A stretch of DNA of 64,000 nt from Haloimpatiens sp042688525 (GTDB lineage: Bacteria > Bacillota > Clostridia > Clostridiales > Clostridiaceae), in the NCBI RefSeq assembly GCF_042688525.2, contig NZ_JBHWAB010000001.1:2728001-2792000 (forward strand). Reading direction: 5' to 3'. The notes beneath the pieces are model-generated. The model saw nothing but the letters and a program-made list of their open reading frames with translations, was not told the DNA's origin and made no database searches. This document shows, piece after piece, positions 28,825-38,279 of this stretch (its first letter is position 1; each line of letters begins with the position of its first letter). Position numbers and translations under genes: made by a program.

Positions 28825-29514
28825 TTATTTAAACATATTTAGTATATTAAAAAGAAAAACATAGCTAGTATTCAAATTTTCTTTTTTTATTTCATTTGGA
28901 AGTTTTTTTACATACTCTTTTAGCTTTAATAATGCATTATAATTTTTGCTATTCTTGTCCACTTTTTTTAGTGAATTTGTCCATTTTTTTAAATTATCCA
29001 TTTTTATTGATTTTACATTTTTTTCTGTCAACTTACCTAGAACTTCAATATTGGCATGGATTATTTCAGCAATCTCCATATTACACAAATCATTCTTTTG
29101 TATTTCATAAGTAACTCTTGCCTTTTCAATATTGTTATCATTTAAAGTTTTCATTATAGTTGCTAATTGTTTATCCTCGTAAATACCTAGTATAACTTTA
29201 AATTTATTATCTTTTTTTACTATAAATGGACTTCCATATGTGCTTAATGAATTTTTCAAATTTTCAGCATTTTCTTTACTTGTAAAAACTCCACACTGAA
29301 TAACATAAAATTTAGCTAGTTTTTCTTTTATATTTTTACTAGATTCATTATCTTGTTCTTCTATTTTAGTGTTATTTCTTATATTATCTTTCTTATCTAT
29401 ATTACTATGTTTTCCTTTAACAATTAAAACAACTGCTATAACTATAACAACTGCTATAATCAAAAATATTAAATTATTTCTCTTCCTTTTTAATTCATAT
29501 CTTGTATACCTCAT
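28825..29514 (-). CDS. SPOR-domain membrane protein
   Basis: About 229 aa: short basic N-terminus, a membrane helix (NLIFLIIAVVIVIAVVLIV), a charged linker, and a SPOR-like repeat (KFYVIQCGVFTSKENAENLKNSLSTYGSPFIVK). SPOR domains bind denuded glycan at division sites or spore cortex. The ATG at 29514 follows GGGGGGAG. The exact role is unknown. Confidence 0.75.
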   Translation of the reverse strand: MRYTRYELKRKRNNLIFLIIAVVIVIAVVLIVKGKHSNIDKKDNIRNNTKIEEQDNESSKNIKEKLAKFYVIQCGVFTSKENAENLKNSLSTYGSPFIVKKDNKFKVILGIYEDKQLATIMKTLNDNNIEKARVTYEIQKNDLCNMEIAEIIHANIEVLGKLTEKNVKSIKMDNLKKWTNSLKKVDKNSKNYNALLKLKEYVKKLPNEIKKENLNTSYVFLFNILNMFK

Positions 29515-29564
29515 TTTCTCCCCCCACAAATTTTAAAATTTAGAATATAAACCTCCTGCGTAAG

Positions 29565-29625
29565 AAACATTTAATATCAATTAAGAATTAATAATGTAAA
29601 ATTAATAATGGTTTAATTATTTATA
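29565..29625. repeat. Partial copy of second AT-rich repeat family
   Basis: TTAATATCAATTAAGAATTAA and the following TAATAATG segment are the reverse complement of one arm of the repeat nested at 46440-46615. Only part is present. Confidence 0.5.
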
Positions 29626-29683
29626 CTTCTCTCTTTTTTGATTCCTATATTAAATAGTACTCATAACTTATATTAAATATGAA

Positions 29684-29716
29684 AAAAAATCTCGACACTT
29701 TAGTCGAGATTTTTTA
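29684..29716. terminator. Terminator after the NlpC/P60 gene
   Basis: Stem AATCTCGAC/GTCGAGATT with a 5-6 nt loop, and T runs readable in both directions. Confidence 0.8.
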
Positions 29717-29753
29717 AACCAATCAATTACCTATTTAATATTATATTTTAAAA

Positions 29754-30365
29754 TCAATTAAATATTCTTCTAGCAGTAGCATACCGTGAATTATAATAAC
29801 TTTTTCCTAAGTTACTTACTGTAACCTTATGACTTCCTGAAGAAGCATGAATAAAATTTCCGCCTCCTATATATATACCTACATGAGAAAGTCTCCCTGA
29901 TGTGTTGAAGAACACCAAATCACCTGCTCTTAGATTTGATCTTGAAACTGTTTTACCTAAATTAGCCTGTGAAACTGTATAATGCGGAAGAGACACTCCT
30001 AGTTTTCTGTAAACGTATGCTGTAAAACCTGAGCAATCAAACACAGAAGGTCCGGACCCTCCCCATACATATGGTCTACCTAAAAATCTATAAGAATAAT
30101 TCACTATAGAATTTCCAGTTTTAGAATATGTAATACTGCTTGAATATGTACCACCTCTTGAAGCTCTATCATTTGATTTTTGTTTATTCACTACTTTAGT
30201 TTTAGCAGTTTTTATAACCTTATTTACTTTTAAATTAGTTGTACGGACATATTGTTTACTATTGGATTTCATCACAGTATCTGCTTTAGCAATATTATGT
30301 GTACTCCATAAAAAGTTTATGGCTAAAACACACAGCACTGCAGCTACTATTTTAGAAACTTTCAT
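29754..30365 (-). CDS. Secreted NlpC/P60 cell-wall endopeptidase
   Basis: About 203 aa: signal peptide (VAAVLCVLAINFLWSTHNIAKA), a basic Ser/Thr-rich linker, and an NlpC/P60 domain with catalytic Cys in FDCSGFTAYVY, His in LSHVGIYIG and a third polar residue in FIHASSG. It cleaves D-gamma-glutamyl-diaminopimelate bonds. No SH3 or LysM wall-binding repeats are seen. The second of two adjacent ATGs is best spaced from AGGAGG. Confidence 0.88.
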   Translation of the reverse strand: MKVSKIVAAVLCVLAINFLWSTHNIAKADTVMKSNSKQYVRTTNLKVNKVIKTAKTKVVNKQKSNDRASRGGTYSSSITYSKTGNSIVNYSYRFLGRPYVWGGSGPSVFDCSGFTAYVYRKLGVSLPHYTVSQANLGKTVSRSNLRAGDLVFFNTSGRLSHVGIYIGGGNFIHASSGSHKVTVSNLGKSYYNSRYATARRIFN

Positions 30366-30538
30366 CATATACCTCCTAATAGATTTTCTGCCATTTAATT
30401 TAGTTTTCCGATAACATCACTTTTTTTATTATAATTTAATTTTCTCAACAATGCAAGTTTTAACTTATTTTTTTTAATTATTCTTTTGTTTACTTTTCAT
30501 ATAATTGGATAAACAAACCATTCTTTACTACACGAGTA

Positions 30539-31051
30539 TTATTTTTCATTGGATAATATGAATAATTTTTCATCCCATCTTTCAATATTTATAAAATTAT
30601 TTGTAATTCTTGATACTTCAAATCCATTTTTTAACCAAAATTTTAGATACTCTTTATTTTTTGGTAATGTAATAGAATAAAATTTATTTATTCCACACCT
30701 ACAAATAAAATATTCCATAATTTCATTAATAATGTCACTTCCTATTCCTTTACTTCTTTTAGGTTCTTCTAAGAAAAAACATAAAATCCATATTTCATTT
30801 GGATTCTTAAATTCAATTCTTCCTTTTATTATTCCTATTATTTCACTACATTGTTCAATTTTTAAAAACAATTCTCCTTCTCCAACATAATATTGCAAAA
30901 ACATCTCATAAACATCCTTTAAACTAAAAGGTTTATTCTTTTTATCTAAAAATGATTTTTGAGTGTTAATCCATTCATGTATTGAATTTAAATCATCTTT
31001 TTCTATACTATTTATACATATATCTCTTATTTTCAAATCAAGATCAAACAT
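30539..31051 (-). CDS. GNAT family N-acetyltransferase
   Basis: About 170 aa. The fold is recognisable from the acetyl-CoA loop region RSKGIGSDIINEIMEYFI and the following FYSITLPKNKEYLKFWLKNGFEV. The substrate is unknown. It stands alone, divergent from pepA. AGAGGTGAA precedes two ATGs and the second is taken. Confidence 0.75.
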   Translation of the reverse strand: MFDLDLKIRDICINSIEKDDLNSIHEWINTQKSFLDKKNKPFSLKDVYEMFLQYYVGEGELFLKIEQCSEIIGIIKGRIEFKNPNEIWILCFFLEEPKRSKGIGSDIINEIMEYFICRCGINKFYSITLPKNKEYLKFWLKNGFEVSRITNNFINIERWDEKLFILSNEK

Positions 31052-31140
31052 CATTTCACCTCTTTTATTTAATCTATAATAAACTTTTTTCTACATTATT
31101 AATTCAATTCCTTTTTTTATTTATATGTGGTAATATATTA

Positions 31141-31169
31141 TTGGAAAATATTGTACTGTTTTTTGTAAT
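31141..31169 (+). promoter_or_regulatory. Predicted sigma-A promoter of pepA
   Basis: TTGGAA and TGTAAT separated by 17 bp, 34 bp upstream of the pepA start codon. Confidence 0.45.
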
Positions 31170-31202
31170 AATTAATTTTACATTTAGGGAGGTGTATTTT
31201 CC

Positions 31203-32597
31203 ATGATAAAAGTATCTAACAATAATTTATATTCAAATTTATTAGTATTTAAATTTGAAAATTATAATTTTTCTTACCCTGAAAGCATTAATAAATTCTT
31301 ATCTTTTTCAACAAATAGTGGTAAATTTAAAGAATTTGAATGTATTAACACCTTAAATCAGTCTTCTTACAAAAAAATATATGTTATTGGTTTAGGCTTA
31401 ACTGAAGAATTTAATCCTACCATTCTCTTCAAAGCTCTAGGTCATGTAATGAAAAAACTCCGAAATTGTATAGATGATCTAGATATTTTAGATACATTTA
31501 ATAGTGATTTTGGATATACTTTTGGAGAAAGCCTTACTTTGTCTTTGTACAAATTTAAAGGTATAAAAAAACATTTTTTAAATATAAAATTAACTAAAAT
31601 AAACATAATTTCTACATTTAACAATTCTATAAATAAAGGTATTATATCTGGTGAAAGTATAAACTTTGCACGAGAATTAGTAAATTCACCTTCTAATCAT
31701 GTTACTCCTAAGTATTTAACTCAACAAGCATTACACATTGCGGAAGAATGCAATCTTGATATAAAAATCTTTGATAAATATATGCTTGAAAAACTTGGCA
31801 TGAATTCAATTGTACAAGTTGGTAATGGCAGTTCAAATGAACCTTACTTAATTCTCTTACAATATTTTGGTGACCCTAGTAGCAAAAAAATAGTTTCACT
31901 AGTTGGAAAAGGTGTAACTTTTGATAGTGGTGGCATTTCATTAAAATCCTCTAAAGGTATGCATAATATGGTAAGCGATATGGCAGGCGGAGCTGCTGTT
32001 TTAGGTGTAATGAAAGCTATTGGCACATTAAAACCTAAAAAAAATATTCTTGCTCTAATTCCTGTATGTGAAAACATTCCTTCTTCTAAATCATACAAAC
32101 CAGGAGATGTTATTACTAGTTATAGTGGTAAAACTATTCAAATTATCTCTACAGATGCTGAAGGAAGATTAATTATGTGTGATGCCATAGCATATGCTAA
32201 AGAATTAGGAGCCACAACCATTATTGACGTAGCAACTTTAACAGGATCCTGTGCAAATTTCTTAGGCAACATAAACATTGGACTTTTCAGCAATTCCAAT
32301 AAGTTAAGTAATAAAATAATAGATTGTGGTAAGGAAGTTGGAGAAAAGTTTTGGAGATTGCCAAATAATGAAGAGTACATGGAACAATTAAAAACTCCAA
32401 GTGCAGATTTAAAAAATACTGGTAACAATTGTGGTGCTATTGTTGCTGGAATGTTCCTTCAAAGTTTTGCCCCAAATATAGATTTTGCCCACCTCGACAT
32501 AGCAGGATGCGCAAAGTGCAGCAAACATGAAGATGTATATGAAGCAGGAGCTAATGGTAAACCTGCAAGAACCCTAATAAATCTTATTATGCACTAA
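31203..32597 (+). CDS. pepA: Leucyl aminopeptidase (M17 family)
   Basis: 464 aa. The two-metal catalytic core is visible as VGKGVTFDSGGISLK and STDAEGRLIMCDA, with the N-terminal domain shorter and less conserved. It releases N-terminal residues from peptides in the cytoplasm as a hexamer. The ATG follows GGGAGGTG. A palindromic repeat begins 13 bp after the stop. Confidence 0.93.
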   Translation: MIKVSNNNLYSNLLVFKFENYNFSYPESINKFLSFSTNSGKFKEFECINTLNQSSYKKIYVIGLGLTEEFNPTILFKALGHVMKKLRNCIDDLDILDTFNSDFGYTFGESLTLSLYKFKGIKKHFLNIKLTKINIISTFNNSINKGIISGESINFARELVNSPSNHVTPKYLTQQALHIAEECNLDIKIFDKYMLEKLGMNSIVQVGNGSSNEPYLILLQYFGDPSSKKIVSLVGKGVTFDSGGISLKSSKGMHNMVSDMAGGAAVLGVMKAIGTLKPKKNILALIPVCENIPSSKSYKPGDVITSYSGKTIQIISTDAEGRLIMCDAIAYAKELGATTIIDVATLTGSCANFLGNINIGLFSNSNKLSNKIIDCGKEVGEKFWRLPNNEEYMEQLKTPSADLKNTGNNCGAIVAGMFLQSFAPNIDFAHLDIAGCAKCSKHEDVYEAGANGKPARTLINLIMH

Positions 32598-32609
32598 ATT
32601 TACTTAATT

Positions 32610-32862
32610 CAACTTTCGCAGGTAAAAAATAGTCGCTACGGAAAATGATATCTTGCTCAGAAACCTTTCACTTCAGTAACAAGTTCTAAACTTTACTCAT
32701 ATTGAAAAAAGATTTTTTAATTAATATTCCGTAGGAATCAATAATTTAAAAATAACTTTTTTCAAATTCGTAAAGCTAAGAACTTGTAAACTTTGTTCAA
32801 ATGTTTCTTACGCAATATATCATTTTCCTTCGCTAAGCAGTATTTTTTTACTGAGAAAGTTG
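32610..32862 (+). repeat. Palindromic intergenic repeat, copy C (full length, 253 bp)
   Basis: Terminal CAACTTTCGCAGG and CTGAGAAAGTTG. The two arms are inverted copies along almost the whole length and meet at ATTCCGTAGGAAT. No ORF inside. Very close to the copies at 37014, 45182 and (inverted) 59694. Confidence 0.9.
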
Positions 32863-32965
32863 AGTTATTAATAATGAAGTAAATTTTACCTTAAGACAAA
32901 AGCTTTATTTTATAATATAAATGTGAAGCCTTAAATTAGTATCAAAGCTTCACATTTAATATTAA

Positions 32966-33475
32966 TTAATCATCACAATACATAAGTGTAAGTCTTATAA
33001 TTCTTCTACAAATTCTCCTTGCTACAGGATATGGTATGCCATAAGATCTCATCATTCTAAACACACCAGGATTATACATTTCTATTTTTCTTAATATTCT
33101 ATTTACATCTCTTGGTTTCTTTTTATATCTCATGTCATCTTCATCTTCTGAATCTGTCTCATATTCTTCCATGCCTTCTTCATTCATCATTTCATTGGGC
33201 ATCATTGGTGTACACTGCATCGAATTCATTTCGTTTGGCATCATTGGTGGCATTGGCGCACATTGCATTGAGTTCATTGTATTTGGCATCATGCTCATGC
33301 ACTGCATACCCATCATTTGTTGCATCATCATCTGCTGCATCATCATTTGATCTTGCATATTATAATTATAAGGCATCATTTGCATAGACATCATATCAGA
33401 AGAAATAGGTACCATATCATATTCATCTTCCATATCCTTTTCGTGTTGATGTCTTTTATCCATCATATCATCCAA
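32966..33475 (-). CDS. Methionine-rich acidic protein, possible spore-surface component
   Basis: 169 aa, not recognised. The middle (residues about 28-95) is very rich in Met, Gln, Asn and Pro, with a repeated unit of the form MPNxMNSMQCxPM. It is flanked by an acidic stretch (EEYETDSEDEDD) and ends in a conserved-looking globular piece (NRILRKIEMYNPGVFRMMRSYGIPYPVARRICRRIIRLT). The TTG start has GGGGG 10 nt upstream. The next gene upstream is SOD-like; Met-rich and SOD proteins both occur in spore coats, so a coat role is a guess. Confidence 0.6.
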   Translation of the reverse strand: MDDMMDKRHQHEKDMEDEYDMVPISSDMMSMQMMPYNYNMQDQMMMQQMMMQQMMGMQCMSMMPNTMNSMQCAPMPPMMPNEMNSMQCTPMMPNEMMNEEGMEEYETDSEDEDDMRYKKKPRDVNRILRKIEMYNPGVFRMMRSYGIPYPVARRICRRIIRLTLMYCDD

Positions 33476-33572
33476 TTTTTTTATACCCCCATACTCTTAA
33501 CTACATTACAACATATGCAAAAATAATTCTTTTGATACCACTTTTTCAATATATTTTTATAATAGCTTTATA

Positions 33573-34175
33573 CTATATCATTCTAACTTCATACTTCTTA
33601 AGCCTAGAATTGACTACTTTCCAATTTATATTTTTCATAAATATGTTTATATATTCTAATCTATTTATACCAAAATCAATCATATAAGCATGTTCATATA
33701 CATCCAGCACTAAAAGTGGATTGCTCATCCATATAGATCCTACATCATGCGCATCCTGACCTATAATATGCAATTTTTCATCTAAAGGTTCTATAGTAAG
33801 TACACACCATCCTCTCATAGCCATTCCTACACTTATAAAATATTTCACAAATCTTTCATAAGATCCAAAGTCTCTTTCAATAAGTTTCATTATATGTCCA
33901 TAAGGTATATTGCTTTTACAATTCATATTTTCAAAATAAAGCTCATGAAGTTTTACACCGTCTAATGCATAACTTTCCCCTAATTTTAAACTTCTCACTT
34001 TGCTATAGGTAGTATTACTTCCTTTAAAATCATTAAGCTCTTCTGATTCTTTCCATATCTCATTAGTTTTCCTTACATATCCTTCATAAAGCTTATAATG
34101 CTGTTCTAACTGATTTTTTGAAATGCCCTTAACATTATTAAAATTAAATTTTTTTGGCAATATGATATTTCCCAT
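33573..34175 (-). CDS. Fe/Mn superoxide dismutase-like protein
   Basis: 200 aa. Candidate metal ligands fall in SOD positions: His in LEQHYKLYEGYV, His in KLHELYFENM, and Asp/His in LVLDVYEHAYMIDFG; GWCVLTIEPLDEKLHIIGQDAHD corresponds to the central core. Sequence is divergent from typical SodA. It may be catalytic or a spore-coat SOD, as known in some clostridia. It stands 98 bp upstream of the Met-rich gene, same strand. Confidence 0.8.
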   Translation of the reverse strand: MGNIILPKKFNFNNVKGISKNQLEQHYKLYEGYVRKTNEIWKESEELNDFKGSNTTYSKVRSLKLGESYALDGVKLHELYFENMNCKSNIPYGHIMKLIERDFGSYERFVKYFISVGMAMRGWCVLTIEPLDEKLHIIGQDAHDVGSIWMSNPLLVLDVYEHAYMIDFGINRLEYINIFMKNINWKVVNSRLKKYEVRMI

Positions 34176-34270
34176 TACCTTTCCCCTTCACACTATTTCT
34201 CTTTAATATAATATGTTTTTTCATGTAAAAATGTTTTTTAAATAAATAAGGACAAAGGCACATATTGCAT

Positions 34271-34321
34271 AAAAAAGTGTACATATTTACTAAAATATTA
34301 AGTAAATATGTACACTTTTTA
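34271..34321. terminator. Terminator after asnA
   Basis: Near-perfect 20-bp stem AAAAAGTGTACATATTTACT / AGTAAATATGTACACTTTTT with a short AT loop just past the asnA stop. Confidence 0.85.
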
Positions 34322-34327
34322 TAATAA

Positions 34328-35347
34328 TTAAAGTAATACTATGTCATTATCTTTACATTCTTTTTTTATCTCATCTGACCAAATAGAAGCTTGTACCTCT
34401 CCAATATGAGCTTTTTTTAGGAAAAACATACATATTCTAGATTGTCCAATTCCTCCTCCTACAGTATATGGAAGTGTACCATCTAAAAGCATTTTATGAA
34501 ACTCTAATTCTTTTCTTTCAGTACATTTTTCTTTTTCAAGTTGATACATTAACGCCTTCTCATCTACTCTTATTCCCATAGATGAAAGTTCAAGTGCACA
34601 TTGTAATATAGGATACCAGAATATAATGTCCCCATTTAAACTCCAATCATCATAGTCTGGAGCACGTCCATCATGTTTTTCACCTGATTTTAATGTGTCA
34701 CCTATTTTCATTATAAATACAGCTTTCTTTTCTTTAGCAATTTTATTTTCTCTTTCCTTTGGAGATAAATCTGGATACATATCTTCAAGATCTTGAGTAG
34801 TTATAAAACTAATTTTTTCTGGTAGTATTTTTTCTATATGAGGATACTCACTGTTTATGAAGTCTTCAGTACTTTTGAACACTTCATAAATCCCTTCAAC
34901 TATTTTCTTTAATGTTTCTTCATTTCTATCTTTTTTATCTATTACTTTTTCCCAATCCCACTGATCAACATATATAGAATGAATATTATCTAATTCCTCA
35001 TCTCTTCTTATTGCATTCATATCTGTATATAAACCTTCTCCTCTTTCAAATCCATATCTATGTAGCGCCATTCTTTTCCATTTAGCAAGTGAATGTACTA
35101 CTTCAACATTTTCTCCTCCAACACCTGGCACATCAAAAGATACTGGTCTTTCAACGCCATTTAAATCATCATTTAGTCCTGTACTTCTTTTAACAAATAA
35201 AGGTGCTGAAACCCTTGTAAGATTTAATTTTTCTGATAATTGTTTTTGAAAATAGTCTTTTACCTTTTTTATTGCTATCTCTGTTCTTCTTAAATTAAGA
35301 CTTGATTTATATCCTTCTATAACTTCATATTTTTTTACTTTTTCCAT
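34328..35347 (-). CDS. asnA: Aspartate-ammonia ligase
   Basis: 339 aa, full length for AsnA (class II tRNA-synthetase fold). Motifs: FVKRSTGLNDDLNGVERPVSFD, DQWDWEKV, FWYPILQCALELSSMGIRVD and YTVGGGIGQSRICMFFL. It makes asparagine from aspartate, ammonia and ATP. A T-box leader lies 158 bp upstream, so transcription responds to uncharged tRNA-Asn. Confidence 0.96.
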   Translation of the reverse strand: MEKVKKYEVIEGYKSSLNLRRTEIAIKKVKDYFQKQLSEKLNLTRVSAPLFVKRSTGLNDDLNGVERPVSFDVPGVGGENVEVVHSLAKWKRMALHRYGFERGEGLYTDMNAIRRDEELDNIHSIYVDQWDWEKVIDKKDRNEETLKKIVEGIYEVFKSTEDFINSEYPHIEKILPEKISFITTQDLEDMYPDLSPKERENKIAKEKKAVFIMKIGDTLKSGEKHDGRAPDYDDWSLNGDIIFWYPILQCALELSSMGIRVDEKALMYQLEKEKCTERKELEFHKMLLDGTLPYTVGGGIGQSRICMFFLKKAHIGEVQASIWSDEIKKECKDNDIVLL

Positions 35348-35504
35348 TTTTTATTCCTCCTATGTTTTTTTTTATTTTTACAATGATTTTTTACTTGTAT
35401 TCTTTACAGCTTAATTTACACCGTCATTAACAAATTTTGTTGTGAACTCTCTTTCATAATTTTCTTAAATACTATTTACTTCTGCTAGCTAGCCTAAAAT
35501 TTAA

Positions 35505-35815
35505 AATAAAAAAAGCCCTTCATCCCTACAAAGGGACGAAAGACTGTATTTCGCGGTACCACCCTAATTAGCTTATATATAAGCTCACTTTAGAATTACA
35601 GTACGGAATAAACCTAAAACAACATTATTCGATACTGCCCAAATCATAACGGTTTGGCTCCGTCTAAATCTACTCTTGCATAATTAAAAATCATACAATT
35701 TGGGTTAGAAACTCTGAGATGTTCTTCAATACAAGTTTTGTACTAATCTTCCACCATCATTAGCTCGCTGTAACTCTAACTTTATATTTACTCTTCTCTT
35801 CATAGTCTTTATATT
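35505..35815 (-). promoter_or_regulatory. T-box leader (tRNA-Asn) of asnA
   Basis: The minus strand carries the T-box core TGGTACCGCG (complement at 35552-35561) followed by a terminator (35514-35553, TTCGTCCC/GGGATGAA then seven T). Upstream, GTTAGAG pairs with CTCTAAC-like sequence closing stem I. The candidate specifier is AAC (35721-35723), an Asn codon, inside GAAGAACATCTC. Uncharged tRNA-Asn would stabilise the antiterminator. Confidence 0.93.
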
Positions 35816-35835
35816 ATCATTTAATATTTATAGAG

Positions 35836-35864
35836 ATTATATCACGTATTTTAAAACATGTAAA
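35836..35864 (-). promoter_or_regulatory. Promoter of the T-box/asnA transcript
   Basis: TTTACA, 17 bp, TATAAT on the minus strand just upstream of the T-box. Confidence 0.7.
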
Positions 35865-36009
35865 TAAGTTTTTTGCAATTTTTTTAATTTTAAACTTCAT
35901 TTTTTTAATAAATCCTTTACAATTATTTCATAATTAAAATTTCATATAGTATCTTAATATTTATATGATATAATCTTTTTATAATTATTCAAACGTTAGG
36001 AGGAATTAT

Positions 36010-36915
36010 ATGAACAAAGATTTTTGGAATAAATACATAGGTATAATAGTAGGAACAATATTTGCAATCGCAGCACTCTACTCCTATATAACTACAAAAA
36101 ATATAGATTGGTCAATGTATTTAGTGTTTATATCTTTTGCAGCCTTTACTATTAAAAAAGATATGAGGCACAATATTAAATTATCTTCTTTCTTAATATT
36201 CTCTATACCATTTATAATATTTTTAGTATTTCTTCAAAAATATGGGTATGAAATATGGGGAAAAGTTTTAAAATGGCAAATTACTAAAAATCTAGGTTGG
36301 AATTGGAACGAAGTCTTCAGTAAAATTCCTTTTAATGATGCTAGTTTTGCTAGAATTTTTCAACCTGACTGGTTAACAGCCTTTTTTAGATTTGTATATA
36401 ATAGTGGTTTTGTAGTTCCTGTTGTAATCCCTATTTACAGAGCTGCTATGTGTAAAGATTTAAGAAAAATGATACGCTATGCCCTATCTGGTCATATACT
36501 TCAAATATTTTTAATAAGTCCTTTTTATGCAGCTATACGTCTTCAAGAAGTTTGGTATGTACTTGGACATCCTGATGGGTTAGCAAGAAATTTTACACCG
36601 GAGCAAGCAGCTGGTTGGACATTAAATTGTTTCCCATCAATGCATACTTCTATAGCTTTTGCAATGTTTTTAGTAGTACTTCATGAAAAAGATAAAATAT
36701 TTAAATGGGTATGGGCAGCATTCTGTTTATCTGTCATTTATTCTACAATGTATTTAGAAATTCATTGGATAATAGACGTAATAGCTGGTATGGTCCTAGC
36801 TTTAGTTACAGTTAAACTAGTAGATTTAATATTGAATTTACTAGAAAAATATATACCTAATAAATTTAAAGATTCATATTATACAAACAATACAAATTCA
36901 GATATAAGTATGTAA
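36010..36915 (+). CDS. PAP2-superfamily membrane phosphatase/phosphotransferase
   Basis: 301 aa with about six membrane helices. Its PAP2 motifs match the inositol-phosphotransferase-like subgroup: CFPSMHTSIAF (catalytic His) and HWIIDVIAGMV (second His, Asp). It acts on lipid phosphates or transfers phospho-head groups at the membrane; the substrate is unknown. The start has TTAGGAGGA upstream. Single-gene unit with its own terminator. Confidence 0.8.
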   Translation: MNKDFWNKYIGIIVGTIFAIAALYSYITTKNIDWSMYLVFISFAAFTIKKDMRHNIKLSSFLIFSIPFIIFLVFLQKYGYEIWGKVLKWQITKNLGWNWNEVFSKIPFNDASFARIFQPDWLTAFFRFVYNSGFVVPVVIPIYRAAMCKDLRKMIRYALSGHILQIFLISPFYAAIRLQEVWYVLGHPDGLARNFTPEQAAGWTLNCFPSMHTSIAFAMFLVVLHEKDKIFKWVWAAFCLSVIYSTMYLEIHWIIDVIAGMVLALVTVKLVDLILNLLEKYIPNKFKDSYYTNNTNSDISM

Positions 36916-36934
36916 TTCAAGGAATATATTGCTA

Positions 36935-36972
36935 AAAAAGCTTCTGCAAAATTGATGCAGAAGCTTTTTATT
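36935..36972 (+). terminator. Terminator of the PAP2 gene
   Basis: Stem AAAAAGCTTCTGCA/TGCAGAAGCTTTTT with a 7-nt loop and trailing T run. Confidence 0.85.
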
Positions 36973-37013
36973 TTTCCCTTAGGAAAAATTTCCTTCATTA
37001 TTAATTATTCACT

Positions 37014-37267
37014 CAACTTTCGCAGGTGAAAAATAGCCGCTACGGGAAATGATATCTTGCTTAGAAACCTTTCACTTCAGTAACAAGTTCTAAGCTTTAC
37101 TCATATTGAAAAAAGATTTTTTAATTAATATTCCGTAGGAATCAGTAATTAAAAAATAACTTTTTTCAAATTCGTAAAGCTAAGAACTTGTAAACTTTGT
37201 TCAAATGTTTCTTACGCAAGATATCATTTTCCTTCGCTAAGCAGTATTTTTTTACTGCGAAAGTTTA
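37014..37267 (+). repeat. Palindromic intergenic repeat, copy D (full length, 254 bp)
   Basis: Almost identical to copy C. Its right end (CTGCGAAAAGTTTA) supplies the stop codon of the small gene at 37265-37450. The preceding 36990-37013 AT-rich stretch resembles the second repeat family. Confidence 0.9.
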
Positions 37268-37450
37268 CTTATTTTCTTTCATCTTAGTTATACTTGATGC
37301 TTCTATGTACACACTTTTACTAAAACCTTTTCTAAAATAGCGAATTTGTTTATATTTAATACCTTTAGATTCAAAATCTAATACATCAATTCTATCACCT
37401 TTAAAAATTACTGGCTCTTTATTTTTTTTCAAATATACTTGCAGCTCCAT
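37265..37450 (-). CDS. Small hypothetical protein (61 aa)
   Basis: Not recognised. MELQVYLKKNKEPVIFKGDR followed by Ile/Tyr/Lys-rich sequence, probably all-beta. A strong RBS (AAGGAGGG, 6 nt before ATG) supports expression. The stop codon and last bases lie in the terminal arm of repeat copy D, so the C-terminus may have been altered by the insertion. It stands alone, pointing away from the sigma factor gene. Confidence 0.65.
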   Translation of the reverse strand: MELQVYLKKNKEPVIFKGDRIDVLDFESKGIKYKQIRYFRKGFSKSVYIEASSITKMKENK

Positions 37451-37718
37451 ATCTTACCCTCCTTATTTTTCAAAACAATTCTTTCCACACAATTCAATTT
37501 TCATACTCTACAATTCAAGGTATCATAAATAATATTTTACCTCAAAATTAGTAACTTCATAAATTAATTTAGGAAATTACTATACCATAATTACCACTAT
37601 ATTTCAATTTATCAGTAAAAGCTGCAATAAAAGTTGAACATAATATATAATTATGATGTCAGAAAACCACGAGTTCCTTCGTATTATGTTATGAGAAGCT
37701 TCTCAGGGAGGGAAAAAT

Positions 37719-38279
37719 GTGACTATAGATGAGACTAATTTTATAAAACAAATAAAAAAGAAAAATGCAAAAGGTTTAGATTTTGTTGTAGATAATTACA
37801 GCAATCTAGTTTTTAAGATTGTATATAGTGTTTTAAATTCAAACTTTCACTCTCAATATGTAGAGGAATGTGTAAATGATGTATTTTGGTCTGTATGGAA
37901 CAATATCGAAAGTTTTGATGAAGAAAAAGGCAATTTTAAATATTGGATTACTGCTGTAGCAAAATATAAAGCTATAGACTACAAAAGGAAACTATTTAAA
38001 CAAAGTACTGCTGAGTGTATAGATGACTACCAATTATATGACAATGTAAACACAGAAAAAATGATAATATCTAAAGAAAATAAAGAAGAGCTTTTAAACG
38101 CAATAAACAACATGAAAGCGGAAGATAGAGAAATATTTATAAGAAGATATTTTTTATATGAAGGAATAGAAAACATAGCAAAAACCTTTGGTGTAAATAG
38201 AAATTTAATAGATAAAAGACTTTCAAGAGGGCGGAAATTTTTGAAAGAAAAACTTATACTTTTGAAAGGAGAAATATGA
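37719..38279 (+). CDS. ECF-type RNA polymerase sigma factor
   Basis: 186 aa with sigma region 2 (FVVDNYSNLVFKIVYSVL ... FWSVWNNIESFDEEKGNFKYWITAVAKYKAIDYKRK) and region 4 (NNMKAEDREIFIRRYFLYEGIENIAKTFGVNRNLIDKRLSRGRKFLKEKL). The GTG start follows GGGAGGG; the ATG one base out of frame meets a stop at once. The stop overlaps the start of the next gene (ATGA), the usual coupling of sigma and anti-sigma. Confidence 0.92.
   Translation: MTIDETNFIKQIKKKNAKGLDFVVDNYSNLVFKIVYSVLNSNFHSQYVEECVNDVFWSVWNNIESFDEEKGNFKYWITAVAKYKAIDYKRKLFKQSTAECIDDYQLYDNVNTEKMIISKENKEELLNAINNMKAEDREIFIRRYFLYEGIENIAKTFGVNRNLIDKRLSRGRKFLKEKLILLKGEI

Noticed and set aside
33112..33526. Three plus-strand ORFs opposite the Met-rich gene
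   Set aside because: They are shadows of the repetitive Met/Gln codons, rich in Ile, His and Ser, and have no RBS.
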